Below are positions 39,201-48,870 of a stretch of DNA of 64,000 bases, piece after piece. Below the pieces are notes generated by a model. That model was not told the origin of the DNA. It saw nothing but the letters and a program-made list of their open reading frames with translations, and ran no database searches. The stretch's first letter is position 1. The number at the start of each line of letters is the position of its first letter. The DNA comes from Eledone cirrhosa (Eukaryota > Mollusca > Cephalopoda > Octopoda > Eledonidae), in contig OZ024742.1 of assembly GCA_964016885.1 (NCBI GenBank), positions 5,477,104 through 5,541,103 on the forward strand. Direction: 5' to 3'. The position numbers were made by a program, and so were the translations under genes.

Positions 39201-39448
39201 CTGGAGGTATTACTATCCTGGAGGTATAACTGTCCTCGTGGTATTACTGTCCTGGAGGTATTACTGTCCTGGAGGTATTACTGTCCTGGAGATTTTACTG
39301 TCCTGGGGCTATAACTGTCCTGGAGTATTACTGTGCTGGAGGTATAACTGTTCTGGAGGTATAACTGTCCTGGAGGTATTACTGTCCTGGAGGTATAACT
39401 CTACTGGACGTATAATTGTCCTGGAGGTATAACTGTCCCGGAGGTATT
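33252..39448 (+). repeat. 17-bp satellite array, last block
   Basis: The array returns to plus orientation and continues to 39448. Several diverged copies of one longer unit are marked by GTCAGGGATTATTACTGTCC (for example near 33474, 34575, 34930, 35421 and 36865). The array ends abruptly at GGAGGTATTACTGTATTTGG, where unrelated sequence begins. Confidence 0.96.
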
Positions 39449-39705
39449 ACTGTATTTGGCTTCGTTTATTACAAATTATAGGTATACTGCTATATATATT
39501 TTGGTGACAGCCATCATTGGCTGTGACCTCTTCAGGCAGTCCGAATTGGTGTTGGAAAGACAGGTACGCATGTTGTTGAAGTGTGTTTTACTCCGCCAAT
39601 CCATCGATATGACCAGCTCCTGGTAGTGTTGTTATTTCTCTGAGGAAATGGAATCATATATATGATATGTGATTCCAGTTTTACATATTTGAGTTAATTA
39701 TTTTA
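39449..39705. other. Non-coding stretch after the satellite
   Basis: No gene is seen. The part at about 39465-39515 (TACTGCTATATATATTTTGG, then a small GACAGCCA...TGGCTGT hairpin and GACCTC) resembles 56628-56680, so it belongs to a dispersed repeat that I cannot name. Confidence 0.5.
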
Positions 39706-39732
39706 TACATATATATATATATATATATATAT
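39706..39732. repeat. (AT)n microsatellite
   Basis: This is a short pure AT tract directly before the left arm of the large palindrome. Confidence 0.95.
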
Positions 39733-39877
39733 AAGTGGTTACACAACAGTTAGTTCACCATACCGAGAACAATTGTTTCACCTTAGCGTATCCTTAGCTC
39801 GTGGATTACGAGCTGAGGATCCGCTAAGGTGAAACAATTGTTCTCGGTATGGTGAACTAACTGTTGTGTAACCACTT
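39733..39877. repeat. 145-nt near-perfect palindrome (fold-back)
   Basis: The left arm (39733-39788) and right arm (39822-39877) are perfect reverse complements over 56 bp. The 33-nt centre can fold further: 13 bp (ATCCTTAGCTCGT against ACGAGCTGAGGAT, one G-U) around a 5-nt loop GGATT. A transcript of either strand would form one hairpin of about 69 bp. There is no coding potential. Flanks are (AT)n on the left and TCTACC on the right. It could be a MITE-like fold-back element, an inverted duplication or a hairpin RNA precursor, and the sequence alone does not decide. Confidence 0.93.
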
Positions 39878-40810
39878 CTACCTAACTCGTCCCATGGATT
39901 GAGTGCTCTACCACTACGGATATTACTTTCCAGTGTTCTACCACTATATATATATGTATATATCGAAGGTATATATTGAGTTAGAAACTCAAAATAGTCT
40001 CTTACAGTTTTTTAATATATTTAGAAGTTTCCAAGATACTAATTATTCACCCACTGATGAGCAAGTATCGGTGTTCCTCTTCACAATTAATTTTGCGAAA
40101 CAGATGACCAAAGCTGTCTGGGTGATTGGGAGTTACCACAATTCCGGTATGTATTTATTTTCTTGATTTATTCTAAAATTGAATCTGGCAAACCCTATTG
40201 TTTATAGTTAATATTCTTTTGACCTTAGCGATTCTGGTCCCTTACGATTTGAACACATGATGAATAGCTCTTGTTTATTTTAACATGTCTGTTGAGCACT
40301 CTGATTCGATATGTGATATTTTGTATTCTTACATAATTTACACATCACCGAATTCTTTCGCTAATATAGGGGTTCCCTCCCTTGCTGAATACCATGTGCG
40401 TTTTTTGGCTTAGGGTCCTCTCTGTATTATGGAACGAAATACTCGTTGAAGAAGCCTTTCCTCGTTCATCTCTTCTCTAGAAGTCTTATATATTTTTTAT
40501 GTGGGCTGATAGTGATTGGATTAAGGAATTGCAGAAACCCAAGAAGCTAGATTTAACATCTTTCTAGCGGGTCTGGGTGAGTTTTTTACATTCATTTAAT
40601 TTATTAATTTATTGATATTTTATTTGAGTGACCCGAATCTTCCTGGTCGTTCTTTTTCGGCTGCATGGGTGATTTTAGGCATGATCTCTATGTGTTGGTA
40701 TTTTAACGAGTTATAGCTCTGATTTTTCCAAATTATTGAGCCCTCTGCCACATATATCGGATATTGTTTATCGTGATTTCGTGGGCTGATATTCCGATTC
40801 TCGATTATTC

Positions 40811-40814
<4 letters not shown>
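39878..40814. other. AT-rich intergenic sequence
   Basis: No recognisable gene. One short open frame (39903-40166) has no motif that I recognise and runs through an ATATATGTATATAT tract, so I do not call it. The rest has the texture of old repeat DNA. Confidence 0.5.

Positions 40815-40876
<62 letters not shown>
40815..40876. repeat. (AT)n microsatellite
   Basis: This is a pure AT dinucleotide tract of about 60 bp that abuts the dispersed repeat at 40877. Confidence 0.97.
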
Positions 40877-40880
<4 letters not shown>

Positions 40881-41010
40881 ATAACAGATTAAAGTGTAAG
40901 CAAAGAATCGCTGCTTTCACCCTTAACGGGATCTTCTGAAACAAAAAAAATCAATCTGTGAACGCAGAAGTAAATATTTGGAAAAACGTTGCAACCGAAG
41001 GAAAACAGGT
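40877..41010 (-). mobile_element. Dispersed repeat, minus copy (pair of 50845-50985)
   Basis: Its reverse complement matches 50845-50985: GGTTGCAACGTTTTT, ACTTCTGCGTT, CAGATTGA, CAGAAGATCCCGTTAAGG, TGAAAGCAGC and CTTTAATCTG all occur in order. Both copies lie beside an (AT)n tract. The CAGAAGA / short stem / GAAA arrangement resembles a decayed hammerhead core. Family unknown; a Penelope-like terminal region is one possibility. Confidence 0.7.
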
Positions 41011-41467
41011 TGACGATACTTTTGTTCATGAAGACGTTCCCTGGCAATGAACGGAAAATAGCGAAGATAATACGTCAGATATGAGAACAATGTTTTCATA
41101 ATGTCGTAATGCAGACAGCCAGACATACATTATAAGGGCGCGACGTTATAGCTATGTAACTATTTAAAAAGACAGACTAAGAAAGAGAGAGAGAGAGATC
41201 GCTAACTGGCGCCTAACACCCCTTTAACAACAGAAAATTGAAAAATAAAAGCTGCAGTTAATATCTTTAGACCGCAAGGAATATATAAATGCAAGTTTGA
41301 AGTAAATCGGAGTAGAAATGTGGATTTGTATAGACTTTGCAAAACTTAGGACTCACACACAGACAATTTCAGTTTTATATATATGTATATATATACAATA
41401 CATATAAAATGTATATCGATATTGTCTCTGAGTATGAAGGTCAATGAACTTCAGTGATCTATAGTAC

Positions 41468-41562
41468 TTATATACTTAAGGGGTCGATAAAATAAAGTAC
41501 CAGTAATACACTGGGTTAATTGCTCGCCTTGTACCAAAAGTAGAAACAATTATTGTTATTCT
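41468..41562 (+). mobile_element. SINE tail fragment
   Basis: The segment contains GGGGTCGATAAAATAAAGTACC, split here as GGGGTCGATAAAAT followed by AAAGTACCAGTAATACACTGGG, then CCTTGTACCAAAAGTAGAAACAATTATT. This is the 3' domain of a tRNA-derived SINE of the type found throughout cephalopod genomes, and it matches the complement of 44372-44450. The tRNA-like head is not recognisable, so the copy is 5'-truncated or decayed. Confidence 0.7.
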
Positions 41563-41605
41563 GAACTGAAGTTTCTTGAGCGTTGTACTGAGAAACGTTA
41601 TCAAT

Positions 41606-42177
41606 CTACGAGGGTAAGTAAAAAATGATCCGCAATTTTGCCATATTTAGGTTTATCACACTACCTTTGCTCATGTGTGCTTATATTTGGTACTAATGTG
41701 GACACGTGATCGAAGTTTGAGCTTGATCACACCAGTTTCCTTGTTGCTGTTAGTGTAAACATGGCCGCTCCACTGGCAGTGTGTACCGAAGAGTAACAGA
41801 GAGCAGTGATCCGATTTCTCTGGTCAGAAGGTGTGTCGGCCTGAAATTGATCAGAGTCTTTTAACACAATACAGCGACAGTGAACTACCGCGTAGAAGTG
41901 TGTATGAATAGATAGAAAAGTTTAAAAGTGGCCAGACAAACGTGACGTCCGAAGAAGGAGCAGGGCACCCGTCAACCTCGATCATTGACCAGAAGATTCG
42001 GCAAGCTGGAGAGATGGTGAACCGACGAGTTATCATCGATGAAGTAGTATGTTCACTACAGATTAGGCATGGTTCTGCCTATCAAATCACCCACGACAAG
42101 TGGTGCATAAATAGTTGCGCGACCAACCAAAAACTTTCTTCTTGGAGAGAATACGCAAGAAGACACCTGAACTAAGT
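41606..42177 (+). pseudogene. Mariner-type DNA transposon relic (N-terminal half)
   Basis: The plus strand starts with a mariner-like end (GAGGGTAAGTAAAAAATGATCC). It then encodes a broken transposase N-terminus: MAAPLA at 41761, RFLWSEGV, a segment equivalent to VYEWIEKFKSG, then an open stretch from 41942 (TSEEGAGHPSTS ... RRVIIDEV ... GSAYQITHD). This order matches the paired helix-turn-helix DNA-binding region of mariner transposases. Stops and frame changes occur before 41942, and no DDE/D catalytic part follows; at about 42160 it runs into a LINE fragment. It is inactive and truncated. Confidence 0.75.
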
Positions 42178-42960
42178 CGGAAAGGTGGGAGGCTATGTAG
42201 AAAATAATGTACTTCTTTAAACCCCGTTTTTACCTCCTTTCTTTTAATTACTGTATGCTGAAGCTGGCGCATTACTGCATTAGCTTTTGCAATTCTTGCA
42301 CTTAATTAAGCCTCCTGCCTTCCATCACTCGTGAACACGGCCCAAGATACTTGAACTTCTCTACCTGCTTCCTTGAGAAGAATGATTTTCATTCCAGCCA
42401 TGCAGTACTCGGCATCAAACCTATCAAGTGCAAGCCGAAGATCATCTTCTGTCGAGTTAAATAACACCATGTCGTCTGCAAATTCCAGCCGACTGATTTT
42501 ACACCCGCCAGTCATGCTACCACTTCCAGCCCGGCTGTTCTTGTCAATCCTGTTCATGTAAATAATGAACAGGAGAGGTGACAGTACGCACCCTTGGCGG
42601 AGTCCGACACTCCCATAGAATGGTTTCGATTTAGCACCATTTATCCGAACACAAATATTCAGCCATTCATATAGAGACATCAGGGCGGCAAGAAGCTGAC
42701 CATCAATCCCCTACTCCTGCACAGCTTTCCACAACAGGTCTCGAGGAACGCAGTCATATGCCTTCTCAAGGTCGACAAAACAAGAATATACTTCTTGGCA
42801 ATAATCTCACGATTCATCGAAGACCGGCTGTGCTGCGTCCAGGGCGAAAGCCACACTGTTCATCAGCTAGCTTGGACTCCACGATATCCCTGCAACTCTT
42901 TGCCAGACACTTAGCATAGATTTTACTGGCGAGGGTTAACAAGGAGGTCTTTCAGTAGCC
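42160..42960 (-). pseudogene. LINE reverse transcriptase fragment
   Basis: The minus strand carries non-LTR RT motifs in order: SKIYAKCLAKSCRDIVESK and CGFRPGRST (about 42930-42825), VDLEKAYDCVPRDLLW (about 42770-42720), GLRQGCVLSPLLF (about 42600), FADDMVLF (about 42480, the catalytic FADD box), FTSDGR (about 42325) and SARIAKANAVMRQLQ (about 42290-42245). In-frame stops (near 42713 and 42309) and a deletion between the GRST and VDLEKAYD parts show it is dead. The endonuclease is missing. I cannot fix the clade more closely than non-LTR. Confidence 0.85.
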
Positions 42961-43264
42961 ATGAAATAAGTTGTATTCGACCATGAAATAAGTTGTATTA
43001 AATGGTATAAGCAGCAGGAAGAAACATGATCGTACCTGCCCGATTTCACTGACGAAAGCTCTCAATATAGATGAAACCTCTTATTAATATCGATCGTCGA
43101 TTGTGAAAAAACATAGATACAAACGGAACATTAGAACATTCAATAATCAATAATATACTATCAAATATACTAAGGTTAGAAATAATTGAAATAAAGTATA
43201 AAGACGAGAATAATTGTGTGAACTGGGTTAGGGTGTGGTTACGAGTTCCGGATTTAGTTATCTT
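42961..43264. other. Unassigned intergenic sequence
   Basis: No gene or repeat that I recognise. There is a short internal duplication CATGAAATAAGTTGTATT at about 42960 and 42983. Confidence 0.4.
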
Positions 43265-43756
43265 CAAACTTGTTATCTTTGTGTGTGTGTGTTGGGGGGA
43301 GGCATGTGTGTGGTGTATGTAGATTATGTGTGTGGACAGTGTGTGTGTGGGTTATATGTAAACTATGTGTGTGGAGTATCCAGCATATATGTTTCTTTTT
43401 AGGTGTGTGTAGTAGTGTGTGTGTAGCAGTGTGTGTGTAGTAATGTGTGTGTAGTAATGTGTAGCAATGTGTAGCAATGCGTAGCAATGTGTAGCAGTGT
43501 GTAGCAATGTGTAGCAGTGTGTAGCAGTGTGTAGCAATGTGTAGCAGTGTGTAGCAATGTGTAACAGTGTGTAGCAGTGTGTAACAGTGTGTAGCAGTGT
43601 GTAGCAGTGTGTAGCAATGTGTAGCAATGTGTCGCAGTGTATACCAATGTGTAGCAGTGTGTAGCAATGTGTGTGTAGTAGTGTGTGTATGTCTGTCTGT
43701 GTCTGTGTATGTGTATGTGTATGTGTGTGTGTGTGTGTGTGCGTGTGTGTGTGTGT
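43265..43756. repeat. GT-rich microsatellite with a 10-bp minisatellite core
   Basis: (GT)n sequence on both sides encloses about 23 tandem copies of GTGTAGCART (43448-43670). Reverse-strand frames reading ATHCYTLLHT come from this 30-bp (3 x 10) register and are not a gene. The right end merges into the outer end of the foldback-like element. Confidence 0.92.
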
Positions 43757-43832
43757 GTAAGTATGTATGAATAAACACAACTATTTCAGTCTACCCAATA
43801 TCACCGACAAGTCATTGGTTACCTTGAGATTA

Positions 43833-44173
43833 TGGTGTTACACTGTGACAGAACACAGATCCTCGTGTTTGTTTATGGTGTTACACTGTGACAGAACACA
43901 AATCCTCGTGTTTGTTTATGGTGTTACACTGTGACAGAACAGGGATCCTTGTGTTTGTGTATGGTGTTACACTGTGACAGAACACATATCCTCGTGTTTG
44001 TTTATGGTGTTACACTGTGACTCAACACAGATCCTCGTGTTTGCTTATGGTGTTACATTGTGACAGAACACAAATCCTCGTGTTTGTTTATGGTGTTACA
44101 CTGTGACAGAACACAAATCCTCGTGTTTTTTATGGTGTTACACTGTGACAGAACACACTTCCTCGTGTTTGTG
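43833..44173 (+). repeat. 43-bp tandem repeats in the left arm
   Basis: Eight copies of a 43-bp unit starting GGTGTTACACTGTGACAG occur here, with small changes between copies (ACAGATCC, ACAAATCC, GGGATCC). The right arm holds two inverted copies at 45545-45625, so the copy number differs between the arms. Confidence 0.93.
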
Positions 44174-44371
44174 ATGCGATCTCGCCTGCGTCTATTGAAA
44201 GAGAAGGAAAAAATTACTAAATAAAAATTATCCGAAACAAAAAAAAAAAAGCTATCGTAAAATTGATAAAAAACATAGTTTACAACACAGGTGTTGGGCT
44301 GACGACTATTAATGATTATGACAAAAACTGTAAAAAAATATTGTACATATAAAATATTGTACATATATAAT

Positions 44372-44530
44372 TGTTTCTACTTTAAGCACAAGGCCAGCAA
44401 TAACCCAGTGCATTACTGGTACTTTATTTTATCGACCCCGTAAGGATGAAAGGCAACGTTAACCTTGACGGGATTTGAACTCAGATCGTAAAGGGACGTA
44501 ACTATGCTGGAAAGCATGGCGTCCGACCCT
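44372..44530 (-). mobile_element. tRNA-derived SINE, minus strand
   Basis: On the minus strand the order is an A-box-like TGGCAGTATCGG, then GGTCGGACGCCATGC, the B box GTTCAAATC (complement at 44472-44480), TTGCCTTTCATCC, GGGGTCGATAAAAT, AGTACCAGTAATGCACTGGG and GCCTTGTGCTTAAAGTAGAAACAAT. That is the standard layout of the cephalopod tRNA-derived SINE as I know it: Pol III promoter, body, conserved tail. The head merges into the 45-bp array, which is an expansion of the A-box part. Confidence 0.85.
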
Positions 44531-45406
44531 CTACCGATACTGCCAATCCACCACCCTAGCATGGAGTCCGACCCTCTACCGATACTGCCAATCCACCACC
44601 CTAGCATGGCGTCCGACCCTCTACCGATACAGCCAATCCACTGCCCTAGCATGGCGTCCGACCCTCTACCGATACTGCCAATCCACCACCCTAGCATGGC
44701 GTCCGACCCTCTACCGATACTGCCAATCCACCACCCTAGCATGGCGTCCGGCCCTCTACTGATACTACCAATCCACCGCCCTAACATGGCGTCCGACCCT
44801 CTACCGATACTGCCAATCCACCACCCTAGCATGGCGTCCGACCCTCTACCGATACTGCCAATCCACCGCCCTAACATGGCGTCCGACCCTCTACCGATAC
44901 TGCCAATCCACCGCCCTAACATGGCGTCCGACCCTCTACCGATACTGCCAATCCACCACCCTAGCATGGCGTCCAACCCTCTACCGATACTGCCAATCCA
45001 CCGCCCTAACATGGCGTCCGACCCTCTACCGATACTGCCAATCCACCGCCCTAACATGGCGTCCGACCCTCTACCGATACTGCCAATCCACCACCCTAGC
45101 ATGGCGTCCGACCCTCTACCGATACTGCCAATCCACCGCCCTAACATGGCGTCCGACCCTCTACCGATACTGCCAATCCACCGCCCTAACATGGCGTCCG
45201 ACCCTCTACCGATACTGCCAATCCACCACCCTAGCATGGCGTCCGACCCTCTACCGATACTGCCAATCCACCGCCCTAACATGGCGTCCGACCCTCTACC
45301 GATACTGCCAATCCACCGCCCTAACATGGCGTCCGACCCTCTACCGATACTGCCAATCCACTGCCCTAACATGGCGTCCGACCCTCTACCGATACTGCCA
45401 ATCCAA
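44514..45406 (-). repeat. 45-bp tandem array derived from the SINE head
   Basis: About 19.8 copies of a 45-bp unit are present, each containing on the minus strand GGCAGTATCGGTAGAGGGTC, that is, the A-box region of the adjoining SINE. Since 45 is 15 codons, both strands are open throughout (units MASDPLPILPIHHPS on plus, GSDAMLGRWIGSIGR on minus). These are repeat artefacts, not proteins. Two unit types (ending CCACCACCCTAGC or CCACCGCCCTAAC) form a three-unit pattern in the right half. Confidence 0.95.
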
Positions 45407-45407
45407 G

Positions 45408-45823
<416 letters not shown>

Positions 45824-46674
45824 GAGAGTAAGTTGAACATTTTTCACATTTGTTATTGTGTTTTATTTTAACACATGCTCTAATTCCTGTTATAAATTTC
45901 TCTCTCACTCACCTATTAAATCGTACAAGTTGTGAAATAGACTGGTTTACGTGCGTGGTTGGTGGAAATATTTAGAATTCAGACTCTAACCAACACGCCA
46001 CTCTATATCGCTGTCTAATCGCTGTTGGCATTTCCTGTCCAGAAAAGGTTGTAGGCACTACCATTATTACTATCGCACCATTTCTCGCCATGGGACTTGG
46101 AGACTAGAGCCGAATGCTACCATTCTATTGTACAGCGATTGGGGACTGAATTTTTCTAATAACCAATTTTTCACTAACTTATTAATTTGTGTTTGAGACA
46201 CGTTGGCTGAGGGCTTATGGCGGGAGTGGAACTATTTGTTTTCTAATCTCCTGCCACCACGTAAATTTATAAATTGGTAGCCAATCAGAGGACAGCATTG
46301 TGATGCGTAGAGATTCCAGTTACCAACATTTTACTGTGTTGGCCGTCACAAACGGTCATAGCCGGCACGGACTGGAGTCGAATTCTGTCGATCGATTGGT
46401 TATTGATTAGGCGAAACCCGCTGATAAAGCCACATGCGCCGATTATGCATCGTTGCATATTATATGCGGACAGAAGGTGCAGTGCACTCTATGGCCGCAT
46501 TAAGTGTGGCCGAAACTCGAATTCGGGAACTACTGTAGGTACCCGTTTACGTGTGTTGTATTGAAGCGAATAACTATGTGTATAATCTGGGAGTTTATTT
46601 AATATTACCTATTGTGTACACTGAGATGCAACCGGTCCTAGCAGTGAAACCCATGCTAGTTCCGTCAACTTATT

Positions 46675-46685
<11 letters not shown>
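45824..46685. other. Unassigned intergenic sequence
   Basis: No coding region, RNA gene or repeat family is recognisable. The sequence is of mixed composition, with no long open frame that looks coding. Confidence 0.4.

Positions 46686-46726
<41 letters not shown>
46686..46726. repeat. (AT)n microsatellite
   Basis: This is a pure AT tract preceded by a short CACACACAT run. Confidence 0.95.
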
Positions 46727-46727
<1 letters not shown>

Positions 46728-47640
46728 AGTGGAAGTTTAGTACAATCGAAGCTTTGGCTGTGGCCAAGCTAACGACCTACAATTAGGAATGAGCAGCAGA
46801 GCACTCAATAAGGTCTGGCCTTAGAGAAATAACATACGTTTAGGCAGCTTGACAAATTGAAAATTGCGGCAGGCAGACCTAGCCACATAATACCAAAAAC
46901 AACGAAGAAACTAATCAGGTTAAACAACTGACCTGCACAAATCGAACGATATTATGCAATACGTCCGATAGGTTTCTATGAACTGAAATCATCAATCCAA
47001 CTTACGTAAAATGCAAGTTTGTGGTATTCAATGATCGAACAGTGGATTCACGCCATCAACAGGGTTTTCGTTCTATGCCTCAAGCCGGTGTGGAGTTTAA
47101 CGCTGAACTGCTACAGTTGGCAGCATTCAGTGTTCTACTGTCACGTGTTATTTCCAACAAGGGAAGTAACCCTCGGTTTTTGGCGGGCAAATTCAAAGTG
47201 TGAAGCGTGAACCTAATACTAACACTATGTACTGCACTCTTCGTTATTGTTTTTGTTTTTTGTTTTAACTTATATATATATGTGTGTGAGTGTGTCTGTG
47301 GGTATATATATATATATATGCTTTAATTCCTTTAAATCTTTATCAACACTCCTTCACTCCGACACTCATTAATCCTTCCCCCAGACGCATCCAAATCTTT
47401 CTTATTTATAGAGTCACAATCACAACACAACCTGATCTCAGTTTGACAATCGCCACCGATGAATGCGAGAAAGTTCTCCAGGAAAGTTAACCAGGAATCT
47501 TAAAAAATCTTCCCATCGAAGTTAACAAAGAACTTACTAGATGTACTAAATCATAATATAATATTATAAAATTATTTAAAACTACAAGTGAAGTCATTCT
47601 TTTCCTTTTTTCAAATATATATATATATGTATACATATAT
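46727..47640. other. Unassigned intergenic sequence
   Basis: No gene that I recognise. Two overlapping short frames at 47019-47210 have no known motif. AT/GT microsatellites occur at 47270-47320 and 47615-47640, the latter directly before the Penelope-like fragment. Confidence 0.4.
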
Positions 47641-48588
47641 ATTCTCCAAATTCTCCACTCACACTATGCTAAACCCATGGCCTCCAAATACTTGATATTC
47701 AAAAACTCCAATAGTGCTAAGTTTAATATTCTGATCGCAGACTTGATAAGAGTGATGAAGAACGTGTCCCGCATGTGCGACCCAACTGAAATGGAAAGAC
47801 ACATCCAACACTTCATCAATGGCATGCAGTTCTCTGGCTACAACCAAAGAGACAGAATCAGAGTATACAAATGAGCCAGGGAGAAATATATGACCCTCAT
47901 AGAACTAGACATGAAAGGAACTTGCCCATTATACAGGACCAAATCATGGAATAGTTTAGATAGGACTAAACATAAGAGAGGGAAAGCTCCTTCATGGTAT
48001 GACAACCAGAGATACCAGAGTGTCATGTTCGTGGATGCTACCCCTGGAGGGAAATTAGCTAAGCAATGTAAAAAGGCCCTAAGAAAGACCCATCTAAAGA
48101 TTAAAGTGGTAGAAAAGCCAGGAACTACCATAAAATCCCTCATCAGCAAGACATACCCCTTTAAGAAAACCGACTGTACGAATAAGAAATGTGTTATATG
48201 TAGAATGAACCCACAGATAAATTGTAAAACTAGAAATGTAGTCTATAGCATAAGATGTACAGAGGGTACTTGCAGAAACATGACAACGACATACATAGGC
48301 GAGACAGCTCAAAGCATAGGAGAAAGAATAGACCAACACTGTGGGGAACTAAAAGAACAAAAAAACGGTTCAGTACTATATGAACACGCCAGGCAAAGAC
48401 AGGACGGTAATATAGACAAGATAGAAATTAAAATAATATCTAAGTATAGAAATGACTCAACAGGTAGGCAAATCAGAGAAGAAACTGAGATAGAACTAAG
48501 AAAACTAAAGTTAAACAGAAAGAACGAATGGAATAACAACAACAACAACCATACCCAAACAAACAATACTGACCCAAGGGAAATATAA
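47641..48588 (+). pseudogene. Penelope-like element 1: C-terminal region with GIY-YIG nuclease
   Basis: The frame begins inside the RT thumb/linker region (HYAKPMASKY, then MCDPTEMERHIQHFINGMQFSGYNQRDR), is cut by a single TGA at 47872-47874, and is open again from the next codon to 48588. Downstream come a Cys motif (CTNKKCVIC, then C) and the GIY-YIG core: VVYSIRC, TYIGET, GERIDQH and LYEH. The tail is Asn-rich. This domain order (RT, linker, Cys motif, GIY-YIG) is diagnostic of Penelope-like retroelements. The RT palm is missing, so the copy is 5'-truncated; the TGA alone would make it inactive. Confidence 0.9.
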
Positions 48589-48831
48589 ATAAATAAATAA
48601 ATATATATATACACAAGTACAATAACGACAAACACATATAAACACAAACTAGTGAACAAAGATAGAATACAAAAACAAAAACACATGCACTCAAACACCA
48701 ACACACAAACCAAACATGAAACACACACGCAAACGCATGTACAAACAGAGACAAAGACAAGAATAAATAAATAAATAAAATAAAAATGGCGTAGGCATTA
48801 CAATACAACGGGAGGAAACATAATAGTACCA
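48589..48831 (+). other. A-rich 3' sequence of Penelope-like element 1
   Basis: The stretch is AT- and A-rich with TAAA repeats after the stop codon, with no coding. It leads into the hammerhead-like motif at 48827-48870, as expected for the untranslated end of a Penelope-like element. Confidence 0.5.
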
Positions 48832-48870
48832 CTGATGATGTCACAGATGTGTGACGAAAGAACTTTGCTA
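48827..48870 (+). ncRNA. Hammerhead-like motif after Penelope-like element 1
   Basis: CTGATGA (48832-48838) is followed by one extra T, a perfect 6-bp stem GTCACA/TGTGAC with loop GATG, then GAAA (48856-48859). A 2-bp stem III (AG/CT) and a CUU cleavage triplet can be drawn, and stem I has 4 of 5 pairs. Penelope-like elements are known to carry type I hammerhead ribozymes, and the position just after a GIY-YIG ORF fits. The extra nucleotide before stem II and the weak stem I make activity doubtful. Confidence 0.5.

Noticed and set aside
1..39448. CRISPR-like array
   Set aside because: The repeats are directly adjacent 17-mers without unique spacers, and the surroundings are eukaryotic transposons.
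39903..40166. Possible small gene of 87 codons
   Set aside because: No recognised motif, start region made of AT-rich simple sequence, and no support from neighbours. It is left as unassigned.
43254..43780. His/Thr-rich reverse-strand frames (THTHTH, ATHCYTLLHT)
   Set aside because: They are translations of GT microsatellite and the 10-bp minisatellite.
44470..44530. True tRNA gene
   Set aside because: A- and B-box-like parts are present, but the cloverleaf is not formed and a SINE body and tail follow, so it is a SINE head.
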